Shown here one piece after another: positions 18,129 to 25,781 of a stretch of 64,000 bases of DNA. Below the pieces are notes generated by a model. The model did no database searches and was not told the origin of the DNA. It was given only the letters and a program-made list of their open reading frames with translations. Position 1 is the stretch's first letter. The number at the start of each line of letters is the position of its first letter. The stretch lies in the NCBI GenBank assembly GCA_963703125.1, contig OY969790.1, forward strand, positions 1,860,001 through 1,924,000, read 5' to 3'. Position numbers and translations under genes: made by a program. The DNA is from MFD04716-140 sp963703125. GTDB taxonomy: Bacteria; Bacteroidota; Bacteroidia; Flavobacteriales; Flavobacteriaceae.

Positions 18129-18803
18129 ATGGGAAAATTGTATTTGGTTCCTACGCCAATCGGTAATTTGGAAGACATGACCTTAAGGGCGATTCGTGTT
18201 TTAAAGGAAGCGGATCTGATATTGGCCGAAGATACCAGAACAAGTGGCAAGCTTTTGCAGCATTTTGAAATAGGGACGCACATGCAAAGCTACCACATGC
18301 ACAATGAGCACAAAAAAGTGGACGATGTAGTAAGACGATTGATGGGCGGAGAGACTATCGCCCTAATTTCGGATGCGGGAACCCCTGCCATATCTGACCC
18401 AGGTTTTCTGCTGACCAGGGCTTGTGTTGAAAATGGGATCGAAGTAGATTGTCTTCCGGGCGCTACTGCTTTTGTGCCCGCTTTGGTCAATAGCGGTCTG
18501 CCCACTGACAAGTTTGTTTTTGAAGGATTTCTTCCCGCAAAGAAAGGTCGTCAGACCCGATTGAAATTTTTGACCGATGAAACACGTACCATCGTCTTCT
18601 ATGAATCTCCTCATAAATTGCTCAAGACACTGATTAGTTTTGTGGAATATTTTGGGGCCGAACGTCAAGTTTCCGTTTCAAGGGAATTATCCAAACTTTA
18701 TGAAGAAACTGTTCGGGGAACGGCCGAAGAGGTTTTAAGGCATTATACCGAGAAACCTGCGAAAGGTGAAATCGTACTTGTGGTCGCAGGCAAAAAAGAA
18801 TGA
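18129..18803 (+). CDS. rsmI: 16S rRNA (cytidine1402-2'-O)-methyltransferase
   Basis: RsmI methylates the ribose of C1402 in the decoding centre of 16S rRNA. The 224-residue protein begins MGKLYLVPTPIGNLEDMTLRA, the signature start of the family, and continues with ILAEDTRTSGKLL, ALISDAGTPAISDPG (SAM-binding glycine segment) and CLPGATAFVPALVNSGLP. It belongs to the tetrapyrrole methylase fold. It lacks the C-terminal extension of about 60 residues seen in E. coli, as is usual in Bacteroidetes. Its end overlaps the next gene by four bases. Confidence 0.95.
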   Translation: MGKLYLVPTPIGNLEDMTLRAIRVLKEADLILAEDTRTSGKLLQHFEIGTHMQSYHMHNEHKKVDDVVRRLMGGETIALISDAGTPAISDPGFLLTRACVENGIEVDCLPGATAFVPALVNSGLPTDKFVFEGFLPAKKGRQTRLKFLTDETRTIVFYESPHKLLKTLISFVEYFGAERQVSVSRELSKLYEETVRGTAEEVLRHYTEKPAKGEIVLVVAGKKE

Positions 18804-19372
18804 AAGGACTGCTATCCAAAATAAGGAGCTGTGAGGTCTGTAAGGGCCGTTTACCTTTGGGACCTAGACCCATAGTTGCCGCAAACAAACTTGCAAAAAT
18901 CGTGATCATAGGTCAAGCTCCGGGCATGAGAGTCCATCAGTCCGGAATTCCTTGGGACGACCCCAGCGGAAGGCAATTGCGAAAATGGCTGGGAGTTTCA
19001 GATGAGGTTTTTTATGACGAAACGAAAATTGCGTTGGTCCCCATGGGCTTCTGTTATCCTGGTAAAGGAAAGGACGGGGATTTACCTCCTCGACCGGAAT
19101 GTGCACCGCTTTGGCATAACCCATTATTGGCGGAGATGGCTAATCTTGAATTAACCATCCTGATTGGCACCTTCGCCCAAAATTACTACTTAAAGGAGCG
19201 GGCAAAAAAAACACTGACCGAGACAGTTGGTGCGTTTCAAGCGTATTTGCCTAGCTATTTCCCGTTACCGCATCCATCACCCCGAAATCGGTTTTGGCTT
19301 GGTAAAAATCTATGGTTTGAGGATGAAGTAGTTCCGATTCTCCAGAAAAGGGTTTGGGTATTAATTAGCTAA
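18800..19372 (+). CDS. Uracil-DNA glycosylase family protein
   Basis: The 190-residue protein has the two motifs of the UDG superfamily: VIIGQAPGMRVHQSG (motif 1, about residue 34) and PLPHPSPRNRFWL (motif 2, about residue 152). Two Cys at residues 11 and 14 (SCEVCKG) form a pair near the N-terminus, but I do not see the four-Cys iron-sulphur set of family 4 enzymes. It therefore probably belongs to a Bacteroidetes subfamily whose lesion specificity is unproven. Overlap with rsmI by four bases suggests translational coupling. Confidence 0.8.
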   Translation: MKGLLSKIRSCEVCKGRLPLGPRPIVAANKLAKIVIIGQAPGMRVHQSGIPWDDPSGRQLRKWLGVSDEVFYDETKIALVPMGFCYPGKGKDGDLPPRPECAPLWHNPLLAEMANLELTILIGTFAQNYYLKERAKKTLTETVGAFQAYLPSYFPLPHPSPRNRFWLGKNLWFEDEVVPILQKRVWVLIS

Positions 19373-19504
19373 TCAATGAGCCATAAGCAACTTTAATTAT
19401 TGACTGAGGTTACCTATTGTATTTCAAGTAGTGTTTTTGTTAATTTCCATGTTTAATTATTGAAATCCCTTTTTAGGAAGTATTTTTGCACTGATTGCAA
19501 AAGC

Positions 19505-19870
19505 ATGTCAAGAACACTTCCCATATTTTTCACCTTTTTATACCTAATGGCCATGGTGAGGCCTGTTATGCCCGTGTTCGAATATATTATCAATCATGAT
19601 TATATTGCTGAATTTTTGTGTGTCAATAAAGACAAACCAATGCTTAATTGCGATGGTAAATGTTATTTGGCAAAAATGATCCAAGAAGAACGTCAAGAAA
19701 AAAGTCAAAACTTACCTTCCATAGATTTACGAGAATACCCAATAGGCTTTGTTGAAATACTTAATTGTAATTTTTCAAATAGTGTCTCTCGCAAACAGCC
19801 GGTTTTTGTTTACCAAAATTTAGTTTCAAAACAATTCTTACCTTCTATATTTCATCCTCCAAATTGTTAA
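19505..19870 (+). CDS. Small Cys-containing membrane or exported protein, unknown
   Basis: The frame is open from a TTG at 19460, but ATG at 19505 gives a neat N-terminal hydrophobic segment (FFTFLYLMAMVRPVMPVFEYI) followed by about 80 extracytoplasmic residues. The striking part is FLCVNKDKPMLNCDGKCYL, with three Cys in a C-x8-C-x3-C spacing. I do not know its function. Its position before an MbnP-like and an MbnH-like gene suggests a role in metal handling, but about 180 bases separate it from them and co-transcription is not shown. Confidence 0.6.
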   Translation: MSRTLPIFFTFLYLMAMVRPVMPVFEYIINHDYIAEFLCVNKDKPMLNCDGKCYLAKMIQEERQEKSQNLPSIDLREYPIGFVEILNCNFSNSVSRKQPVFVYQNLVSKQFLPSIFHPPNC

Positions 19871-20054
19871 TTCAGACAAGTGGCAATCTGTGTTTTAATT
19901 ATCCTAAAGGATAGTTCAAAACCATTTGTCCATTAGTTCGGACTTATAGCTTTTAATGGCTAGAAGTAAATTGCTGCGCCCTATTGTGTCACCTTCAATG
20001 GGACAAATATGTGACGTAGTCAGATCAATATCTTAAAACCTAATACAATTTATT

Positions 20055-20855
20055 ATGAAATCAATATATAAACTTACATGGTCTTTTATTTTTTTAATGG
20101 TGGTATCTAGCTGTAGTAACGATGGGGGATCTGCAGAGCTACAAGGTGAAGGTTCAGTGAAATTTGAATTCGATAATAGTTTTGAAGGCGATGACCTTTT
20201 GTTGAACACATCTAGTTATACAAATTCCCAAAACGAATCCTTGACTATTACAAGGCTCAATTATATTGTCAGTAATTTTGTGCTTACCGATGATTCCGGA
20301 GAAACATTTAGGTATCCTAAGGATGACAGTTATTTTATAGCAAACGAAGAGAATGGTAAGACCGAAATAACCTTACATAGCGTGCCCGCTGGCAAATATG
20401 TTTCCGTTCGGTTTGGAATAGGTGTTGATCAAGAAAAGTACCTACAAGGAGCGGAAGGGCAAGGAGATTTCTTGACCGAAGCAGAGCAGAGCGATATGAC
20501 TTGGTCTTGGCAGGCTGGGTACAAATTTTTAAATTTTGAAGGTACTTTTGTTTCTGAAACGGTTACTGAACCAACCGAATTCAAAGTGCACATGGGAAGT
20601 CATGGGTCTAGTTTGGATAACTACAAGGAAGTTCTACTTGACTTAGGTACTGAGGCTCTTGTTAGCAGTACGATGTCCCCCATTATCCATTTGGTGGCAG
20701 ATGCGAATGATATTCTGGACGGCGAGAACAAGATTTCCCTTACAGAAGAATCAGTCATCATGGTGAGCGAGGAGAAATCACCTAAAATTGCAATAAATAC
20801 TTCTAAAATGTTTCGCGTGAACCATGTTCATAACGGAACCGGAGATGCTCATTAA
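20055..20855 (+). CDS. MbnP-like copper-binding lipoprotein
   Basis: The 266-residue protein has a lipoprotein signal (Cys at about residue 20 in VVSSCSND) and the features of the MbnP family: GSVKFEFDNSF at the start of the mature part, ITRLNYIVSNFVL, then DMTWSWQAGYKFLNFEG with the paired Trp residues. MbnP proteins bind copper after a partner di-heme enzyme (MbnH) oxidises a tryptophan to kynurenine; that partner is encoded directly downstream. The C-terminal end is His-rich (VNHVHNGTGDAH). No methanobactin precursor is visible, so this is the stand-alone type of MbnPH pair. Confidence 0.82.
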   Translation: MKSIYKLTWSFIFLMVVSSCSNDGGSAELQGEGSVKFEFDNSFEGDDLLLNTSSYTNSQNESLTITRLNYIVSNFVLTDDSGETFRYPKDDSYFIANEENGKTEITLHSVPAGKYVSVRFGIGVDQEKYLQGAEGQGDFLTEAEQSDMTWSWQAGYKFLNFEGTFVSETVTEPTEFKVHMGSHGSSLDNYKEVLLDLGTEALVSSTMSPIIHLVADANDILDGENKISLTEESVIMVSEEKSPKIAINTSKMFRVNHVHNGTGDAH

Positions 20856-20863
20856 ATAAATGA

Positions 20864-20903
20864 TAACGGCTGCCCCATAATAGGGCGGCCGTTACTTTTT
20901 AAT
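20864..20903 (+). terminator. Hairpin with T tract between the MbnP- and MbnH-like genes
   Basis: Arms TAACGGCTGCCC and GGGCGGCCGTTA (one G-T pair) around a seven-base loop are followed by CTTTTTAAT. It could reduce transcription into the next gene and so set a high MbnP to MbnH ratio. Confidence 0.75.
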
Positions 20904-20918
20904 CTCAATTTTTAATTT

Positions 20919-21962
20919 ATGAAGTATATCCATTTGATTTTGCTAATCCTTACAGTTTCCTGTTCCGATTATGATGACAAGTACATCATACCAGAAGAAA
21001 ATGAATTATTGGCTGTTTACTCACCTAGCAATTTTCCATCGGTGAAGTATGATTTGATAGCAAACCCGCCCACGAGGTTCGGTTTTGAATTGGGCAAAAA
21101 GCTCTTCTATGACGGTAAACTTTCATCTAACGGTTTTATTTCATGTGGGTTCTGTCACGAACAAAGATTTGCCTTTACACATCACGGCCATCAATTTAGC
21201 CATGGTGTCGATGACCTAGAAGGCACCAGGAATACCCCTTCTATTGGGAACATGGCATTTTCATCTGAATTCGCATGGGACGGTGCCACCAGTCATCTAG
21301 ATCTTTTCCCCATTATTCCCATTACAAATGAGGTTGAAATGGGCGAGACTATGACCAATGTACTTGAAAAGATAAAGGCTGATTCGGATTATCAAAATGA
21401 ATTCAATATGGCATTCGAAGAAGGAGGTGTCAATCATGAAAACTTTCTAAAGGCATTATCACAATTTATGGTTATGATGGTTTCTGCCGATTCAAAATAT
21501 GATAAGTATGTCCGCCAAGAAGAGAGTGTGGAGCTTACCGAAAAAGAACTTTTAGGTCTCTCATTATTTCAACAAAAATGTTCCTCATGTCACGCTACTG
21601 ACCTTTTTACTGATGGTAGTTTTAGAAACAACGGTCTTTCACCAAACCCAATATTAAATGACGTGGGTCGAGCGGAGGTAAGCGGTAGCGAAAAGGACAA
21701 ATATAAATTCAAAGTACCCAGCTTGCGCAATGTTGCCCTAACGGCGCCCTATATGCACGATGGTCGGTTTGGCAGTTTGGAATCCGTATTGAATTTTTAT
21801 AGCAATGGGGTTGTCGATTCGCCCACGTTGGATCCAATTCTAAAATCAGGGAATACGTTAGGGATTGTTTTGAATCAAGAAGAAAGGGAAGGACTAATAG
21901 CCTTTTTAAATACACTTACGGACGAAAAGTTTATAAACGACAAACGATTTTCAGAATATTAA
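20919..21962 (+). CDS. MbnH-like di-heme cytochrome c peroxidase family protein
   Basis: The 347-residue protein has a signal with a possible lipobox (ILTVSCSD) and two c-type haem sites: CGFCH in the N-terminal half (about residue 76) and CSSCH (about residue 223). The C-terminal PSLRNVALTAPYMHDGRFGSLESVLNFY is typical of the CcpA/MauG/MbnH superfamily. Because it follows an MbnP-like gene, tryptophan oxidation of that partner is more likely than plain peroxide reduction. It acts in the periplasm. The next gene starts four bases after its stop. Confidence 0.85.
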   Translation: MKYIHLILLILTVSCSDYDDKYIIPEENELLAVYSPSNFPSVKYDLIANPPTRFGFELGKKLFYDGKLSSNGFISCGFCHEQRFAFTHHGHQFSHGVDDLEGTRNTPSIGNMAFSSEFAWDGATSHLDLFPIIPITNEVEMGETMTNVLEKIKADSDYQNEFNMAFEEGGVNHENFLKALSQFMVMMVSADSKYDKYVRQEESVELTEKELLGLSLFQQKCSSCHATDLFTDGSFRNNGLSPNPILNDVGRAEVSGSEKDKYKFKVPSLRNVALTAPYMHDGRFGSLESVLNFYSNGVVDSPTLDPILKSGNTLGIVLNQEEREGLIAFLNTLTDEKFINDKRFSEY

Positions 21963-21965
21963 GAA

Positions 21966-22937
21966 ATGAAAAAAAACATAGTATTTATAGCTTTACTTTT
22001 TACTTGTATTGGGTTGAAGGCCGAGAACAAGAACAAAACTCCAGAGCCATGTAAATGGCAAAATACACTATTTTATGAATTCTGTGATACCTGCGGTTGT
22101 GGAGGAAATGGTGGGAGTATGGGATTTGGCACAGGCCTAAACAATAATTTTGTGGGACTTAGGTATGTGGGTCAGAAGTACCGTTCTCGTGATGGCATTT
22201 TTGAAAACTCACCTTGGATCAATGAAAATTTCAATACGGCTCAGTTATGGGGAAAATTTCCGATTTCAAGTAGAATACTTGTAAATGCATTAGTACCGTA
22301 TCATGCACATAACCGAACATTTTCTAATGGATCCGAACAAAAAATAAGTGGTTTGGGAGATGCAACATTATTGGCATTTTATAAAGTCATTAAACCTGTT
22401 CCAGATAGTATTATTTCTATTAAACCTGAGCATTCACTTCAAATTGGCGGCGGTGTAAAACTTCCTATAGGTAATTTTGAGACAGTTAATATTGAGGGAA
22501 GTGTGAATCCTAGTTTTCAATTGGGTACCGGAAGTTGGGATTATTTGCTAGCCGCAAATTATGGCATTACACATCGTAATTTGGGCTTTACGGCACTGCT
22601 CAATTATACTATCAAGACCGAAAATGACACGTCTTATCGTTTTGGAAATCAGTGGAACTACGCCTTGAATACCTATAAAACCTATTATTTGTCAGATAGG
22701 GTTGCGCTTACCCCACAGCTTGGGGTTGGTGGAGAGTCTTTTGAAAGGAATAAAGAGTTTGGGTTATATATAGATGATACCGGTGGGGATATTCTTTTTG
22801 GCAGACTGGGGATGGAGGCAAATTATAATAGATATGCTCTTGGTGTTTCTGGGATGATACCCATTATGCAGCATTTGAACGCTGGAAAAGTGGAGTCAAA
22901 AAGTCGTTTTTCTGTTTATCTGAATATTAATATTTGA
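21966..22937 (+). CDS. Outer-membrane beta-barrel-like protein of the MbnP/MbnH cluster
   Basis: The 323-residue protein has a signal peptide (KKNIVFIALLFTCIGLKA) and a mature part dominated by amphipathic strands ending in aromatic residues (FSVYLNINI at the C-terminus), as in outer-membrane barrels. Just after the signal is a Cys cluster, FCDTCGCGGNGGSMGFGTG, which could bind a metal or haem or form disulphides. It starts four bases after the MbnH-like gene and is certainly co-transcribed. It may move the metal across the outer membrane, but this is inference from context. Confidence 0.72.
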   Translation: MKKNIVFIALLFTCIGLKAENKNKTPEPCKWQNTLFYEFCDTCGCGGNGGSMGFGTGLNNNFVGLRYVGQKYRSRDGIFENSPWINENFNTAQLWGKFPISSRILVNALVPYHAHNRTFSNGSEQKISGLGDATLLAFYKVIKPVPDSIISIKPEHSLQIGGGVKLPIGNFETVNIEGSVNPSFQLGTGSWDYLLAANYGITHRNLGFTALLNYTIKTENDTSYRFGNQWNYALNTYKTYYLSDRVALTPQLGVGGESFERNKEFGLYIDDTGGDILFGRLGMEANYNRYALGVSGMIPIMQHLNAGKVESKSRFSVYLNINI

Positions 22938-23016
22938 GGTAGTATTATGGTTTAACTTATTTTTGAATTGTATTTCTTAACTTCATTATTATATAACATC
23001 CCTTAAATTAAAACAA

Positions 23017-23412
23017 ATGACTTCAGAAATCAAAATATCAAAAGCGCGTTTATGGACCTCCTATATTCTCCAAGGAATTATAGTAATTATGATGCTGATG
23101 GGAGCGGTAAATAACTTAATGCAAACCGAAATGGCCGTAAATGGGGCCAAAGAAATGGGCTATCCGGAATCATCGGTGCTGTATCTAGGAATATTTTTAC
23201 TGATAAGCACCCTGCTTTTTGCCATTCCAAAAACGGCGATTACGGGAGCAATATTGTTAACCGCTTGGTTGGGCGGAGCCGTCGCGACCCATGTGATCCA
23301 TCAAGATCCAATGTCAATGACCCTTTTTCCTGTAATTTTTGGAATATTGGTGTGGGTAAGTCTTTGGTTGCGAATGGATAAATTGGGTCAAATTACGCCG
23401 GTGGTGAAGTAA
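23017..23412 (+). CDS. DoxX-like small membrane protein
   Basis: The 131-residue protein has four hydrophobic helices (about residues 14-33, 53-70, 74-92 and 98-117) and the DoxX-like end HVIHQDPMSMTLFPVIFGILVW, with the sequence LLTAWLGGAVATHV before it. This matches the DoxX-like family of four-helix inner-membrane proteins whose role is poorly known and often linked to redox stress. It stands alone, convergent with the XRE regulator. Confidence 0.8.
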   Translation: MTSEIKISKARLWTSYILQGIIVIMMLMGAVNNLMQTEMAVNGAKEMGYPESSVLYLGIFLLISTLLFAIPKTAITGAILLTAWLGGAVATHVIHQDPMSMTLFPVIFGILVWVSLWLRMDKLGQITPVVK

Positions 23413-23449
23413 ACGAATTATAATTAGGATATTTTAAATTAATCAAGGT

Positions 23450-23647
23450 TTAATTTTCATCGATTAAGAATAATTCCTCCACGTAAACATTAAAAAGCTT
23501 GGCCATTTTAATGGCCAAAGTGACGGAAGGATTAAATTTATTTCTTTCGATTGCATGTATTGTCTGCCGGGAAACTTGCAGTATATCGGCCAATTGCGCT
23601 TGAGTTAAATCCAATCTGGCTCTTTCTACTTTCACCAAGTTCTTCAT
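23450..23647 (-). CDS. XRE family transcriptional regulator, YozG-like
   Basis: The 65-residue protein is a single helix-turn-helix: RLDLTQAQLADILQVSRQTI is the recognition region, followed by FNPSVTLAIKMAKLFNVYVEELF. This is the minimal one-domain type usually paired with a small membrane protein gene, which is what is found here upstream at 23676 on the same strand. The regulator most likely represses its own operon. Its start is 28 bases after the stop of that partner. Confidence 0.9.
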   Translation of the reverse strand: MKNLVKVERARLDLTQAQLADILQVSRQTIHAIERNKFNPSVTLAIKMAKLFNVYVEELFLIDEN

Positions 23648-23675
23648 TCGTATATTCTTTTCTTTGTGAAGAATA

Positions 23676-24059
23676 CTATAAAATCAAAAATAGTGACAGA
23701 AAAACTTCCATTGACAACATCAAGTTTTGATCGAAAATATAAATCGCAAGGGCAACGAATAAGAAAATCATCGATGTCAATTGGTATGACTCCAATCGTA
23801 GTAAATTAACATAGTCATCCTCTATCTTTTCCTTAGAGAATAAATAAATTAACATTCCAATAATTAATAAAATATCCAATATTTGCATTACAGTTGAACC
23901 ATATAGGTCTTTGAAGAAATGATGTGGATTAGAGGAAGTCCCGGAAAGGCCACTCATGAATCCGTCCATAAAAGCATCTCCTCCTGTAAAAAGGAATGAA
24001 ATGAAAAAGATTGTGATTCCGACTTTTTTACACCAGTTTGGTAGAATTTGCAAGCTCAT
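23676..24059 (-). CDS. Small membrane protein paired with the XRE regulator
   Basis: The 127-residue protein has three or four hydrophobic segments (about residues 13-27, 55-72, 90-107 and 112-127) with a Gly/Ser/His-rich loop between the first and second (GLSGTSSNPHHFF). I do not recognise the family by name, but the arrangement (membrane protein followed by a one-domain XRE gene) is common in Firmicutes and Bacteroidetes. A role in envelope stress or in control of the regulator is possible but unproven. Confidence 0.65.
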   Translation of the reverse strand: MSLQILPNWCKKVGITIFFISFLFTGGDAFMDGFMSGLSGTSSNPHHFFKDLYGSTVMQILDILLIIGMLIYLFSKEKIEDDYVNLLRLESYQLTSMIFLFVALAIYIFDQNLMLSMEVFLSLFLIL

Positions 24060-24153
24060 AATTCTATTATATTTATATAAAAGTAAACAAAACTTTACAT
24101 AAATAAAAACATAATGGATATTTTATGATAGACAGGCTATAAAAATGATTTGA

Positions 24154-24756
24154 CTAGTAGCTACTTCCATCATGTTTCCCCTTTTCCCAGCCGTGTTTTC
24201 CCAGATACTGCTCACCACTCTCAACAGCACCGGCTTCGATAGAAGTGCCCATGGAGTCGTTCCAGCGATTTAAGTACCCAAAAAGGGAGACTACCCCGAG
24301 CATCTCCACAATTTCACCTTCGTTCCAATACTTGTATAGGCGTTCTTTAATGCCGGCATCAACTGCATTTGGGACTTGGGAAGCCGCCAATGAAAAGTCC
24401 AGTGCGGCACGTTCCGCTTTTGAAAAGGCGGAATGGGTTCGGTATTCCCAAATATGGTCCAGTTGTTCCTGTTCGGCACCATAGCGCTCTGCGGCCCTAA
24501 TGGCATGGGCTTGGCAATAGCGGCAACCTGCAGCATTACTACTGACCCATGCGATCATTCGTTTTAAGGCCGAGGTTACGCGACCTTCATTGGCCATCAC
24601 CGCCTTGTTGAGGTTGATGAAAGCTTTTGAAATGGCGGGGCGATGCTGCATGGTAAGAACCGAATTGGGACAGAAGCCCAAAGTTTCATTGAAAAACTCG
24701 GCCAATATTTTGGTTTCTTCGTCATGGCTTGGGTCAAGTGGCTGTACTAAGGGCAT
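24154..24756 (-). CDS. AhpD-like carboxymuconolactone decarboxylase family protein
   Basis: The 200-residue protein is all-helical and contains the AhpD-type redox motif: SSNAAGCRYCQAHAIRAAERYG, with CxxC at about residues 77-80 and the His three residues later. Members act as alkylhydroperoxidases or peroxidase-related enzymes. The N-terminal FFNETLGFCPNSVLTM has another Cys. It is divergent from an OsmC family gene, which is also peroxide-linked, about 100 bases away, so a shared stress response is plausible. Confidence 0.85.
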   Translation of the reverse strand: MPLVQPLDPSHDEETKILAEFFNETLGFCPNSVLTMQHRPAISKAFINLNKAVMANEGRVTSALKRMIAWVSSNAAGCRYCQAHAIRAAERYGAEQEQLDHIWEYRTHSAFSKAERAALDFSLAASQVPNAVDAGIKERLYKYWNEGEIVEMLGVVSLFGYLNRWNDSMGTSIEAGAVESGEQYLGKHGWEKGKHDGSSY

Positions 24757-24858
24757 ATTATATTGTTTTGAGTTATGAACCGGTCATCTTGCGTTGAATC
24801 GAGGCTGCTTTTCTGCTAAGATAATCGTAATTTTAGCCTTTACAAGAAACAATAATGT

Positions 24859-25299
24859 ATGGGAGCAACAAATCATATTTCTACGAAGTGGTTGGGTAAA
24901 ATGGCCTTTGAAAGCAATAATCCTTCGGGACTGAATTTAAAATTGGATGCAAGTCCGGATGACGGTGGGGAAGGAAACGGATATCGTCCCAAGGCCTTGA
25001 TGTTATCATCACTTGCGGGGTGTTCGGGGTTGGACGTGGCCTCGCTCATCAAAAAAATGAAATTGGAAGTGGATGACTTTTCGATAGAAACCATTGCCAA
25101 TTTAACGGATGAGCATCCTAAATTTTATGATAAGGTAGTTGTTGAGTACCACTTCCATGGGAAAAATCTAAATGAAGAAAAACTGAAAAAAGCAGTTGAC
25201 CTTTCGGTAGAAAAATATTGTGGGGTTATGGAAATGTTTCGGCAGTTTGCCGAAATGGAGATCAAAACGGTATTTCATCATAATCATAATCATAAATAA
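24859..25299 (+). CDS. OsmC family peroxiredoxin-like protein
   Basis: The 146-residue protein has the OsmC/YhfA layout, with the Cys in SSLAGCSGLDVASLIKKM (about residue 56) and the second in EKYCGVMEMF (about residue 119). These two Cys form the thiol peroxidase centre of the family. The end is His- and Asn-rich (HHNHNHK), which may bind metal. It is cytoplasmic. An imperfect inverted repeat begins right after its stop and encloses the next gene. Confidence 0.88.
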   Translation: MGATNHISTKWLGKMAFESNNPSGLNLKLDASPDDGGEGNGYRPKALMLSSLAGCSGLDVASLIKKMKLEVDDFSIETIANLTDEHPKFYDKVVVEYHFHGKNLNEEKLKKAVDLSVEKYCGVMEMFRQFAEMEIKTVFHHNHNHK

Positions 25300-25728
25300 A
25301 AAATACAAATTCAAGCTCAAAGGTCAAATTCAACATTATGACTAAACCATTCAACCTAGAAGAAAGATTGGTAGAATTTGCAGCAAACATTGCTTTATTT
25401 TGTAAAACAATACCAAATGATTTCACAGGACAGTATTATGGGAATCAACTTTTGAGATCTAGTGGTAGTTCCGCATTAAACTTTGGTGAAATGCAGGGAG
25501 CACAATCGGATAAGGATTTTAAAAATAAGGCAGCCACTTCATTAAAGGAACTTAAAGAAACCAGAATAAATCTAAAAATCTTGAATAAAATAGATTATGG
25601 TGAAGCTGTTATAAAAGAACAGCTTCTAGATGAGGTTGAGCAATTGATAAAGATTTTGGCAACTATTATTAAGAACAAGGCATCATAATCAATATTGACT
25701 TTTGGATTTTAATCTGTATTTGAATTTT
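25300..25728. repeat. Element bounded by imperfect inverted repeats, carrying a four-helix-bundle gene
   Basis: The left arm (25300-25327, AAAATACAAATTCAAGC to AAAGGTCAA) and the reverse complement of the right arm (25695-25728, AAAATTCAAATACAG to CCAAAAGTCAA) are alike, with small gaps. The arms flank the four-helix-bundle gene exactly and the element ends a few bases before recJ. Genes of this family are known from intervening sequences in 23S rRNA, which also have pairing ends; here the element sits between protein genes. Confidence 0.5.
25338..25688 (+). CDS. Four-helix-bundle protein, S23/intervening-sequence family
   Basis: The 116-residue protein matches the family first found in 23S rRNA intervening sequences: LEERLVEFAANIALFCKTIP, YYGNQLLRSSGSSALNFGEMQGAQSDKDF and SLKELKETRINLKIL are its landmark segments. 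Members form small pentameric helical bundles. They are of uncertain function, and some relatives act with diversity-generating retroelements (no reverse transcriptase is present here). It is flanked by imperfect inverted repeats, lies between osmC-like and recJ, and may be a small mobile or repeat-associated unit. Confidence 0.85.
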   Translation: MTKPFNLEERLVEFAANIALFCKTIPNDFTGQYYGNQLLRSSGSSALNFGEMQGAQSDKDFKNKAATSLKELKETRINLKILNKIDYGEAVIKEQLLDEVEQLIKILATIIKNKAS

Positions 25729-25781
25729 AACATATGCGCTGAACCATTAAGGCAAAACCGGATGAAAATCAAATAAAGTCT

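Noticed and set aside
24859..25299. OsmC-like and AhpD-like genes as a defence island
   Set aside because: They are ordinary peroxide-related housekeeping families and no nuclease or phage gene accompanies them.
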